A stretch of DNA of 64,000 nt, taken from assembly GCA_029817715.1 (NCBI GenBank), contig JARUPY010000473.1, positions 5,022,001 to 5,086,000 of the forward strand. Direction: 5' to 3'. A program made the translations under genes and the position numbers. Source of the stretch: Melastoma dodecandrum (Eukaryota > Streptophyta > Magnoliopsida > Myrtales > Melastomataceae). Below, piece by piece: positions 1-9,408 of this stretch (position 1 is its first letter; each line of letters starts with the position of its first letter). A model generated the notes under the pieces. It was not told the origin of the DNA. It made no database searches and saw nothing but the letters and a program-made list of their open reading frames with translations.

Positions 1-414
1 GTAACTGTTCTTAGAAGCAAACGTCGAGGACTATCAACTGACAATGCTCTTCGATCTCCGACTTTTGCATCCATCTTCGACCGTTGGCTACATTCAAGGG
101 AAGTTTCGACTAGATTCCTTCGATGGGAATCATCTTGCTCCGGAATACATGTGCCTCAATCGTCCTTAAGTTGGATCGACCGTCGACTATGAACCCATGC
201 CGTGGCGACTCTTCAATGGCTCAAGCCTGTTGGCCAAAACCCACTTTACCGCAAACTTAAATATGTTGGACATTGTACGTCGTTATGATATTAAATTTTG
301 TGTCTCCAGTGGGATAATTATAAGAACCGAAGGAAGGAAAGAATGAGTAACTATGCTATAATATCATATAATTACTTTTAGTTTATTTATTTTAAAAGCA
401 ATAGGTGCATTTAA
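1..414. repeat. Direct repeat copy A (partner at 16071-16474)
   Basis: The first ~414 bases recur almost unchanged at 16071-16474, beginning with gtaactgttcttagaagcaa in both. A few substitutions and one ~10-base indel near 350-365 separate the copies. No coding frame is evident. The left limit cannot be seen because the window starts inside or at the edge of the repeat. The partner lies 850 bp downstream of the polygalacturonase stop codon, so this copy may be the flank of a further, tandemly duplicated polygalacturonase outside the window (inference). Confidence 0.9.
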
Positions 415-1274
415 ATCTTAAAATATTCAATTCTTGTACCACATTCCAATATATCTAAATCTAATAAAAAAATGTTCTTTAAAAAGATAAAATTAAGAAA
501 TATGAACAAAATTTAATTCAAGCATTTTGAGAAGGATTTACGAATATATTCTCATATTTTATTTATTTATATTTTTAAAGAGAAAGAGATGTGATTTTCT
601 ACGACAAGTTAATGACCAAGAAGTAAGTAGAACTATTCAAATCTTCCGTTGAGTTAAACTAATTAGCTTTCTGTAAAATCGTATTTCGCTTTCATAATGT
701 AAAAATTAAAAAAAAAACAACAAACTCGCAATGTTTGCCATAAAGCAGTGTAGAACTTGACGTATTAATTACGAACTTGATTGATTCAGCGTTACGAAAA
801 ATATAATTACGTAATATAATGTGTTTCTAGTCATTCCTACTCTAATATAAGAAGAGTTAATTAATTCATATGTGATGTAACATATAATAATTCGTAGATT
901 AACAATCTCAAAACTAATGTTTGTAGTGCCGCGGAAAATTGAATGTATTTATATTAAGTACGAGTACCTTTAAAAACATCTTTAGACCACAGGTATTCAA
1001 ATGTATTAGTTTTATGAAAGATACTTTGGTTTTATGATTGAAATTTTGAACTAATTTCATTTTAAAAATATACGCTATCTTGGTACGGTTTGCCAATATA
1101 AATTTTAACATAAATTTAGGTGTAGTTGATTTCTTAAATGATCCGACAAAAACATGTTTTTACGTATTAAAAATAAAAAAGATGCACATGATTTAACCAA
1201 AGTTAAGTAGTTTATGAAAAACAAAAAACAGGTTGTTATCAAAGGAGAAGTCAAACAACGAAGAACAACAATTG
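415..1274. other. AT-rich intergenic DNA, no gene seen
   Basis: This stretch is rich in A/T runs and has stops in all frames at short spacing. It contains no recognisable domain or RNA gene. It runs up to the target-site duplication of the retrotransposon that starts at 1280, so 415-1279 joined to 13525 onward approximates the pre-insertion locus. Confidence 0.6.
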
Positions 1275-1279
1275 CATAG

Positions 1280-2018
1280 TGTGAACACTAAAATTTCGCG
1301 GGGAAATATCAGCGTGCAAATTGTCGTATGAAAATATGTAGCGGGTTCTGTCTCTAGTCACGGATGAAACACGTGATTCCTCTGATTCGATCTTCGAAGA
1401 ATAACGGTTGATGGGTGATGATCTTGAAGCTCTGGCTGAATTTCGGCAGTACTTCAGGATGAAATATTGAAGAAGTCGTCGGGGCCTATGGGCATGATCC
1501 GACAGAGCTTCAGTAGCTTGATGAAGTCGTCGGGGCCTTTGGGTGTGATCCGGCAGAACCTCAGGGCGCGTTGCAGAAGAACACCGGGCGATGGACGTCG
1601 GCAGAGCTTCGACGAGCAGGGAGCAGCGAGAGTCTTCGAGAGCCAAGAGTCTTCTCTCCACCAATGTGTATCGTATGTTGTTGTCCTTGAATGAATGAGA
1701 ATGGCTCTATTTATAGGCCTCCAGGGCCGATTTATATTAGGAAATTGGTCATCCCATATTAGGCAACCTCCCATATATCGGGCCATGGGCCGGACTTGAA
1801 TTTGGGCTTCTTTCGGCCCAAAACATTTTGTTTGGATTGGGCTTGCGGCAATTATTTATAACCCAATATATATATTTTTGTGGACTTAATATTAGACCCA
1901 TTTTAATTTCTTTATGGGCTTGGTTTATAGCCCATTTATAAATCATAAAATTGGGTAACACTCACTAAACTTTATACGAAGCCCCATGATTATAGTAGAC
2001 AAAAATTTGATGTCTACA
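1280..2018 (-). repeat. 3' LTR of the left Tat element
   Basis: 739 bp, starting TGTAGACATC and ending GTGTTCACA on the minus strand. It is near-identical to 12786-13524. It holds two ~54-bp units built on gtcgtcggggcctatgggc (about 1465-1570), a motif repeated more often in the related LTRs at 52544 and 55245. Open frames inside it are continuous with repeats, not recognised proteins. Confidence 0.95.
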
Positions 2019-2036
2019 AATGCCCCCACTTTAATT
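2019..2036 (-). other. Polypurine tract next to the 3' LTR
   Basis: On the minus strand the bases just before the 3' LTR read AATTAAAGTGGGGGCATT, a purine-rich stretch suited to priming plus-strand DNA synthesis. The same block, slightly changed, borders the related LTRs at 53397 and 56004. Confidence 0.6.
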
Positions 2037-2141
2037 CTTTTCTCGAATTATATATTGCCGAGAGGATGGAATTAAAGTATGTAAATTTCCTTTAGACCAT
2101 GGTCAATCTTTCATATGAACATGAACATTGAATTTTGTCAG

Positions 2142-2163
2142 CGTATATATATATATATATATA
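2142..2163. repeat. TA dinucleotide microsatellite
   Basis: A run of about ten TA units lies between the polypurine tract and the UBX fragment. Confidence 0.85.
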
Positions 2164-2379
2164 AGTCGTTCACGATATCCTCATGTTTTCCAAGAAGATC
2201 AGTCACCAAACTTTGCAGGTCTTTCCTTTGAGAAGCCCTGAATATATACATGCTTCAATCCATCTTTGGACAATGCTGAAACAGTTTTGAGTCCCCACAA
2301 GATCCAACAATTGAGCGAGACTATAACTTGATATTTTCCCACGAATGGCAATGTGCGGGTTCCTTATAATTCTCAGGTG

Positions 2380-2945
2380 GCCGACATCTTCGAGTTTGCA
2401 ATCCCGGCCTCGCCAAGGGTCAGGTGACTCTCGTAATCCAGGCTCCTCGAGGCTCCAGGGATAGCTTGCGCCAAGCGGAAGGGTCTCTTCTCCGCATCTC
2501 CTAGATGAGAACGGCAGAACGACCACAGCAGCTGAATGGGATCAGATTGCAAGAAATTTCGTTGGACCCTGCATCCATCCGGAAGACGGACACGTATCCT
2601 ACAAAGAAGGCTTCTTTCTGTCTCCTTTTGGTTCCTCACGGAGTGGAGGATAAGAAGGCTCCTCAGTCGAGCATGTCACTTCTTCTTCCTGATCGGCAGC
2701 AGCAGTGTTCACTTCGATCCCCATCGAATCAGCAAGAGCGGCCTGTAATTCGGCATCCTCTTCGATAATTTTAGCAGCGGTGGCTGAATTATCCCTTGAT
2801 TTCTGAGGTGGATGATATTTTTCTCTTGGACGTTTGTGTGACAAAGTGACACGATGACCTTTTGGCCCATCCTCCATGAATGGCATCAAATCCTCAAGCA
2901 AACTTTCCGGTTGGATCATCCCACACCAAGACTGTATTTTTTTAT
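2380..2945 (-). pseudogene. Captured fragment of a plant UBX-domain protein (UBXN7/PUX7-like)
   Basis: On the minus strand from about 2945 the translation runs WCGMIQPESLLEDLMPFM, a UAS-domain end, then a ubiquitin-interacting-like segment DAELQAALADSM. After a frameshift near 2605 it enters a UBX domain with IRVRLPDG, DPIQLLWSF and FRLAQAIPGA, and stops at KMSAT (TGA near 2380), where the family usually continues. This order, UAS end, UIM-like helix, UBX, matches plant UBXN7-type adaptors that bind the CDC48/p97 ATPase. The UBA and most of the UAS domain are missing. About 190 codons run without an intron, which suggests capture from RNA. It lies inside the retrotransposon, in the same sense as pol. 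It is not expected to be functional. Confidence 0.72.
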
Positions 2946-3143
2946 TTTTATTTTTTATAATAAGTATTCCTTCTTATTAACAGAGGTTTACTTGAATTCT
3001 CCTTTACAAACTAGTCCATATTCATTCTGTGGGAATAATTCCTCCAGATTACCCTAATATCATCTCCAATAATCAACTTTTTCAGCAAAAAGATTGGGTA
3101 CAGATATCTCATAATAGAATTGCTGAGTAATAGATTAGAACTC
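2946..3143 (-). other. Junction between the two captured fragments
   Basis: AT-rich, with a T-rich stretch at 2936-2955 on the plus strand. It may be the 3' untranslated end of the nicotinamidase transcript, since it directly follows that stop codon on the minus strand. No other feature is seen. Confidence 0.35.
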
Positions 3144-3940
3144 TCATTCAGATTCAATCCACAGGTACCAGAAACCTACTTCTGATGCGATCTTGGCTCC
3201 CCTTGCCCTGGCAATATACAGGCCAACATGATGGAAGAGATCCTGTGGATGGGCAATAAGTTCTTTGGAAGATTTAGCAACATGAACAGAAAGATCAAAC
3301 GTAGCACATCCTTTCAAATACACAATCACTTCTTCCAAGGGAACAAGGATGCCACGATTTCGAGCCAATAAGGTGGAAGACACAAAATCAAGGACGCATA
3401 TGTCCGTGCAGATTCCGAGCATCAATAACGCTTTGATCTGGCTAGCATGAATCCAATCCACAAATACATTAGAACCGTCCTTATCGAAAGAACCGAAAAA
3501 TAATCTTTCCGACGGATTGTCACGTAAGGCTCCTTCTCTAACCATTCCAATGCGGGAACAAGATTGGCCTCTTCGATGCCGACTATGCAATGGGGAGGAT
3601 AAGGGTGCTCAGGGACATCCGGGCGATGAGTATCAAGGAAAGCAAACATGGGCCATTTCTTCCCGCAGAACAGCTTGGCGAGCCTGACAGAATCCCCCAC
3701 CATCTCTTCGATCCGGTGATCTGGTTGTTGAGGCGCCAGATTGCCGGAGCCGATGGTGCAGAAGCCGTTGACGGGATTGACAAGGACGAGGCTGGTCGTG
3801 ACATTGTTGGAGAGGAGGAGGAGCTCCTCATCAACAGGGAGATTCTCCTTCAGCATGTCAAGGGGCGCCCCGGTGATCATCTTCTTCTTCGGAATAATAT
3901 TAAGACAACCCCTCGTCTCCAATTTTGTTTTATTTCCCAT
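3144..3940 (-). pseudogene. NIC1: Captured nicotinamidase (isochorismatase-fold) gene copy, frameshifted
   Basis: The minus strand encodes most of a plant nicotinamidase, the enzyme that deamidates nicotinamide to nicotinate in NAD salvage. Visible motifs are NGFCTIGSGNLAP, FLDTHRPDVPEHPYPPHC (metal-binding Asp and His), RRKDYF (catalytic Lys), GSNVFVDW, GICTDICV (nucleophile Cys), GCATFDL and HVGLYIARARGAK near the end. The frame breaks near 3500: the first part runs 3940 to ~3500 and the second from ~3510 to the TGA at 3144. In addition the position expected to hold the catalytic Asp before NGFC reads Asn (LVLVNPVNGFC). No intron interrupts ~800 bp. The first ~25 residues do not look like the usual N-terminus. 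It is inside the retrotransposon, between the UBX fragment and the PMD gene. Confidence 0.85.
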
Positions 3941-4406
3941 TGTAAAGAAATTCCAGCCAATCATGCTACCTGAATAATCAAAATTCAATCGTTCTTTGGC
4001 AGGAAGTAAAAATAGAAATGTTAAATATTACTGTGTGGGGATGTAACATTATTTTATCCCTTCGTATGAAAGAAAGGAAATGTATATTTCCAATTTTATT
4101 TCTTTCCCTCTTTTAAAACAAATGCATGAGACGAAAATCTTTAATTTGTTCTTCGTCTTGAAGCTTGTGACCATAATATTTGTATCCAAATTCCTGCTTG
4201 TATGAGTTGATTCGCCCGTAAGCGTATCCAGACTACAATTAGGAATATATTCACCTTCTCACCAATATCTTGTATACACTTATTCTTGGTATTATAATAT
4301 CACTAATTTCTCGATTCATTCTTTTTGAGGAAAATAATATCCGTGATTAGTGATTCTGATTGATTTCCATAATCAGGGGATGTCCAAATTCATTCCCCCA
4401 TGACCC

Positions 4407-4414
4407 TATAAATA
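4407..4414 (+). promoter_or_regulatory. TATA box of the antisense PMD gene
   Basis: TATAAATA in the context gaccctataaatagtggtgcgagga. The related copy at 59550-59557 preserves the same box and neighbours, while surrounding sequence has diverged. This implies the accessory gene is transcribed from its own promoter, opposite to the retrotransposon RNA. The start would be near 4437. Confidence 0.7.
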
Positions 4415-4513
4415 GTGGTGCGAGGAGCCCAAACAAATCCACACCCACATCTTCCTCTCATATCTTTCTTTTGGTTCCCAGTTATTCACAGATTCTAGCT
4501 CTGCCTCTCCTTC

Positions 4514-5180
4514 GTAAGTTTGGTGGTCATTCTTTCATTCTTTCGTAATATATTATTATGATTTTTATTGCGTTATCATTCACTCGCAGAAGAATAATCA
4601 CATCACTTGCACATTCCAGCCAAGGACGTCCAACTTGGGGCTACGAAAAAGAAGGCTGTGAGAGAAGATTGTCCTTAACCGTAGGGGATATCAGCCATTA
4701 TAGCTAATAAATTCATAAAACATCTTCCACTAGGTACGTGGGATTTATCATCATTGATTTATCATAACTTTGTATGTCCTTTTCTCTCAGCGCGTATGAA
4801 TCATCGTCGGATATTCCCTCGGCCTCCCCCGTACAAATGAGACCGCCGCCGGATATTCCCTCGGCCCTCCCCGTACACATGGGACCGCCGCCGGATATTC
4901 CCTCGGCCCTCCCCGTACACATGGGACCGCCGCCGGATATTCCCTCGGCCTCTCCGTACACATGGGACCGCCGCCGGATATTCCCTCGGCCTCTCCGTAC
5001 ACATGGGACCGCCGCCGGATATTCCCTCGGCCTCTCCGTACACATGGGACCGCCGCCGGATATTCCCTCGGCCCTCTCCGTACACATGGGACCGCCGCCG
5101 GATATTCCCTCGGCCCTCCCCGTACAAATGAGATGCTTGGCTGATATTTCACTTTACTCACTTATTCCTCCACCTGGCAG
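4514..5180 (+). other. Probable 5'-UTR intron of the PMD gene
   Basis: A donor-like ttc/GTAAGT at 4514 and an acceptor cacctggcAG at 5179-5180 lie upstream of the ATG at 5195. The acceptor and the bases after it (gattcgtt, then gccATGGTTCATTTT) are conserved in the second copy at 60254. The minisatellite lies inside. Confidence 0.5.
4806..5131. repeat. Minisatellite, eight units of 41-42 bp
   Basis: Units are built on ccgccgccggatattccctc followed by ggcc, a short C/T stretch and gtacacatggga. The first and last units diverge (gtacaaatgaga). Unit length alternates between 41 and 42. Most frames on both strands stay open through it, giving peptides such as PPPDIPSALPVHMG or GGGPMCTERPREYPA, but these look like by-products of the repeat. 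A seven-unit, more diverged array occupies the same place in the second copy (59925-60203). Confidence 0.95.
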
Positions 5181-5194
5181 GATTCGTTATAGCC

Positions 5195-8127
5195 ATGGTT
5201 CATTTTACCAAGAAGGTCGCTTCGGGACGTGAGTATTTGTGTATTGCTGAAAAGGAAGGCGACCTTCACAACAAAGTGGAATTAGTAGTCCATCGTCCAT
5301 TGATTGGCCTGATTGCCCCACCCTGTGACAAATTTGATGAGAATCGTGATAACCTCAGTCATTGGTCGCAGAAAATCTCTGAGCCTTCTTCGTTGGACAT
5401 GTGGTCACTGAAGTCAGTCCCTCACTCATGCATGGCGGAGCCGATACCTTCACGTTCTCTGGGGAGAAATGTTGTAGCAGGGAAATCCGAGTGGGTGCAT
5501 ACCCTTCGTTTCTGTGGTGAATTTGGTTTCATTCCGAAGTATTGGGAATGGCTCGAAGACACTGTCTCTCGTAATGAAGAAGTTCTCAAAAGGGCAAACA
5601 TACTGGAGGCCATACTTTGTTCGCGTTATAGTTACGATCGCAATTCTGATGTCATGCGGGCCTTCTGTGAAGCTTGGTGCCCGCAGTTTAATGTACTCGA
5701 AACGTCTCGTGGAGCCTTTTCAATTTCTCTTTGGGATCTTTACAAGCTTGGCCGGCTTCCTGTTCCTAGCAGAATGTACAAAGAGACGATCCCCAGTTTG
5801 AAAGAACTCACCAGCTCGAACAAAAGAAGTAGATATCTTCCGAAGAGCTGTACATATCTATTTGCGGCGTTTTCTCGACTTCTGGAACACAACACTGAGG
5901 ATGACCGAAGCAGGCAGAGAAATAGAGATCTCCCGAGTAAGGAGGCTGTTCCCATATCGTCTTGGATCGAGTTCTGGTTCAGGGGAGATGAAAAATATAC
6001 CAGGCCTCCTAGACGTGTGTCGAAGAAATCAAATCGTCCAAAGAAGTCTCATAACCCTGCAGGTCCAATCGTAGACGCATCTCCTTGGGGTCATAAGGAA
6101 GCAGGAGTATTTGAAGATTTGGGGATTAACGAAGAAATGTGTTTGCAGACCTATCTTTCTGCGTTCATCGCTTGTTGGTTATGCACATTCGTATTCCCGC
6201 ATGATGAAGCATATATACGCCGGAAGACATTCAAAGCGGCGAGCTTGATGGCAGTAGGAAAAGGCTTTAGTCTTGCGGTTCCTGTCTTGGCCATCATATA
6301 CCGAGGAATTAATGAGATCTGCAGCTCTACTCTTCCGGGGTTCATAAAGTTTGTTTTCCTGTACACTACGTATATGGATGGTTGGCATTCTACTTTCAGA
6401 CTCACTTTCCTGTTCCAAATGATGTTGTCGGTCCTCGGATGATTGGTTATTCTGGCGAAGGCGGGGCGCGCTACTTCGACGCTCGTGCGGCTCGCGAACT
6501 TATTCATAATGGAGGGAACGTATATTGGTGTCATAACTTTTTCCATAGGAAGGGCGACCTTTGGATAGAGGATTCTTCTTGCTTAGATGAAAATTCATTG
6601 AGCTTTTTCATAAGCATCCGCTCATGTTATTTGACATTAAGGCGCGGCAATTCCTTCATCGTGGAACCTTATCATCCTCCACACTTCAGCCGTCAGCTCG
6701 GGTTTTGCCAGGATATTCCACACGTACTGACACATGACATACGATCCTCCTCGTTAGATGAAGGGCATCTATTGTGGCGTCTCTCAGTGCGAAAAGAGAC
6801 TAATTCCCGATTGTACGTGCCCAGTGCTCCCGTCTCCTACACTGATTTGGACATATATTGCACGAAGTACTCTAAATGGTGGAAAAAAAGGCATGGTGAT
6901 TTCCTCCAACAAGGGATAGAGGCACTGAATGCTGGAATACGCCATCTTCCACGTAAAGATGAGGATACTCGGGAGAAGCCAACCAAGCCGGCCGGCATTA
7001 CCCCAAAGAAAATGCCTTTACCACCAAAGACTGGTACTTATAAACACATATATCTTCTTTTTTTTAACTTATTAACAATCATGCTTTGTTTCCATAAACA
7101 GTTGCACCTTCTGAAAAGTCACAAACTTCGGACGATAACAGACATTTCAAGAGGCAGAGGCGTTCAAAGCATGCATCTGAGAACCTCGATGTAGTCGAAG
7201 ATATACTGAATGATATCATTCCGGCTGGCAATGAGTTGGTGAGCATCTCATATTATTTAAGCACATAGTTTAGACAGTCCGCATCTTATTCGACTTTGTT
7301 TACTATTGCAGTTTGTGGATGAGTTGGCTGATTTCATGGGTGACAATGGCGAGCCTTCCGTTATTAGCCCTCTTGGTCCGGAGCTCTTAAAGCCGCTTCA
7401 GCAAGACAAGCATGCCATGAAGGAAATGATTTAGCCTAAGGAAAACCACGGCCCTTCTCATTTTGTTGATCTAGTCTCAACTACACCAGCCATATCGTCT
7501 TTCTGTTTTGACTCTATAGCCTCACGAGCATATAAGAAGTTTGCGGCTAGTATTTGGGATGACATCAAGGAGAAGATTTTGAGGACCCCTTTCAGTAGAG
7601 GACATGTTATTGCAGAGGAGATTAAGGATGCTCTCAAACTCATCGATAAATGTGAGCACCTAGACCTGACTCCCATTCACTCCTTGATCAAGAAGTATAC
7701 GGAGAGCTCCATGCGATACTCAGACTTAGCAACTGCCACTAAAGGAGTGATGAGTGCAGCAAGTTGTGATAAAGAAGTGGCGTCGATCAGATGCTGTCTC
7801 GTTGAGGCCGAAGCTGAAGAAAAAGGTATTAAGATGGAGAAGACCAACATGGAGAGCCGGCTCGCTGAAGATGAGATTCGGATTGAAGAACTTCAACGAC
7901 AATTATCTGATTGCATTAAGGCCAAGGCGAATCGAGAGGATATTCTCAAGGAGGTCGCAACAAAGGCTGATGATGCGGCTGCCAAGGTTGAGAGTTTGAA
8001 GGAATCCATGCGTGTCTTGGAGGGAGTCAACGTGGTTCATTACGATGATCTTCAATCTTTGGAAGAGCTTCGCGAGTTGATTGAGACCTCACGCGAGGAG
8101 ATTGCACAATTTACTCTGGAACCTTAA
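5195..8127 (+). pseudogene. Antisense accessory gene: plant mobile domain (PMD) protein with C-terminal coiled coil
   Basis: The ATG at 5195 opens a protein with the PMD/aminotransferase-like core seen in plant transposable elements and in MAIN/MAIL proteins: WVHTLRFCGEFGFIPKYWEW, EDTVSRNEEVL, SYDRNSDVMRAFCEAWCPQ and SISLWDLYKLGRLPVPSRMY at about residues 90-200. A second conserved block contains VHYVYGWLAFYFQTHFPVP. Exon 1 ends at 7033. An intron 7034-7101, exon 7102-7238, intron 7239-7311 and last exon 7312-8127 join in frame, and the last exon has a Glu/Lys-rich coiled coil (about 7780-8110). Two lesions are visible: a one-base frameshift near 6338 in a G run, and an in-frame TAG at 7432. 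It lies between integrase and the captured fragments, opposite to pol. PMD genes in this antisense position are known from Tat-type elements. Their function is unknown. Confidence 0.85.
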
Positions 8128-8469
8128 GCCTCCGTTTTTTTAGTTGATTTATGCTTTGGACTTTGACTCTTTCTCCCATATTATTTCGGGCTATATAGTC
8201 CTTTTTTTTTTTAATAAAGTGGCTCAGAGTTTGTGTGGAGCAGGATTATTTCATAACTGTTCTTATTATACCGTTCACAGTTTATACTCGTGCGGGCCAG
8301 GAGTATTTCATTTTATTTAGCCGTTCACAGTTTATACTCGTGCGGGCCAGGAGTATTACATTTTATTTTATTATTTTCTTCTCTTTTTCTTTTGTTTTTT
8401 ATTTTTTGTTTTTTTTTGTTTTTTTTTATGTCGTGCAGTTTAGGCTCACGCGACATGGAGCGTTATTCT
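8128..8469. other. Spacer between convergent PMD and integrase frames
   Basis: T-rich spacer. It holds a short tandem duplication, attatttcataactgttc-like then two copies of agccgttcacagtttatact around 8270-8350, and long T runs at 8195-8215 and 8395-8430. It separates the 3' ends of the plus-strand PMD gene and the minus-strand integrase and could hold both polyadenylation sites. No gene is seen. Confidence 0.5.
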
Positions 8470-9408
8470 TCAGGCGTAGTATCGCTTCAGGAACTTCCCA
8501 TTGATTGGTCCAACTTGTACTCCATCTTGATCAACTATCTTGTAGGCGCCCCCAGTGTAAGTCTCTTGGACTATGTATGGACCATCCCACTTGGATGTGA
8601 ATTTGCTCCCAGTCTTGTGCGTGATGATTATAGGTCTTCGCACCACCAAAACAAGGTCACCTACTTGAAAGGAGCGATGTCGTACTTTTTTGTTAAAAGA
8701 CTTCGACATCCTTGCCTGATAGCATTCAATCCGCTGTTGGGCTTCAAGACGTTATTCATCTAAAGCTTCTAGTTCCTGCAAGCGCAATCGCGCATTATCT
8801 TCCTGACAAAGTCCCTCTTGTATGGCTATTCGCAGTGACGGTATTTGTCGTTCAAGTGGAAGGACTGCTTCAACGCCGTAGACCAACGAGTATGGCGTCA
8901 TTTGAGTCGCGGTTCTATACGTCGTACGATACGCCCATAGAGCTTCTCTGACTCGTTCATGCCAATCTCTTCTAGCTTTATCGACTACCTTCTTTAGAAG
9001 ATTGCATAACGTTTTATTGAACGCCTCCGCCAACCCGTTTGCGGCCGCGTAATACATGGAAGAGTTATATTGTCTGAAACCAAATTGCTCACAGAATTTA
9101 TCCATGGCCTTATTGGAGAAATTCCGGCCATTATCTGTAATGATATAGCGAGGCACGCCATAACGAAAAATAATATTATTCTTGATGAAGGTGATCACCG
9201 TCTCTTTCTTCACTTCTCGAAAGGATGCGGCTTCAGCCTATTTGGAGAAATAGTCCGTTGCCGCCAGAATATATGAGTGACCCCCTGATGATTTGGGTGT
9301 AATGGGTCCTACGACATCTTACCCCCAGGCCTCAAATGGTCAAGATGCTATAGTTGGATGAAGTGGCTCGGGCGATTGATGGATGAAGTTAGCGTGAAAC
9401 TGACATGC
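8470..9408 (-). pseudogene. Tat-element integrase core and C-terminal domain, with stops
   Basis: The minus strand from ~9405 encodes the integrase catalytic core: DVVGPITPKSSGGHSYILAA, TDNGRNFSN (second Asp), and NGLAEAFNKTL (catalytic Glu region), then WAYRTTYRTATQMTPYSLVYG, and a C-terminal part with FQVGDLVLV and KFTSKWDGPYIVQ. Three in-frame stops break it: TAA at ~9407 just after the zinc-binding Cys, one before DVVGP, and TAG at 9238-9240. A frame change near 8720 separates the last segment. Integrase would insert the cDNA; this copy cannot make the full enzyme. Confidence 0.88.

Noticed and set aside
1251..1786. Open frames of 75-137 codons inside the LTR, repeated at 12973-13170
   Set aside because: They are carried by LTR repeats on both strands, show no domain and have no support as genes.
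3144..3940. A functional host nicotinamidase gene
   Set aside because: It lies within a TSD-bounded retrotransposon, is frameshifted and lacks the catalytic Asp.
4713..5232. Several overlapping open frames on both strands in the minisatellite, with Pro-rich or Cys/Arg-rich repeated peptides
   Set aside because: They arise from a repeat unit free of stops, occur in incompatible frames, and lie between a donor and an acceptor site upstream of the PMD start.
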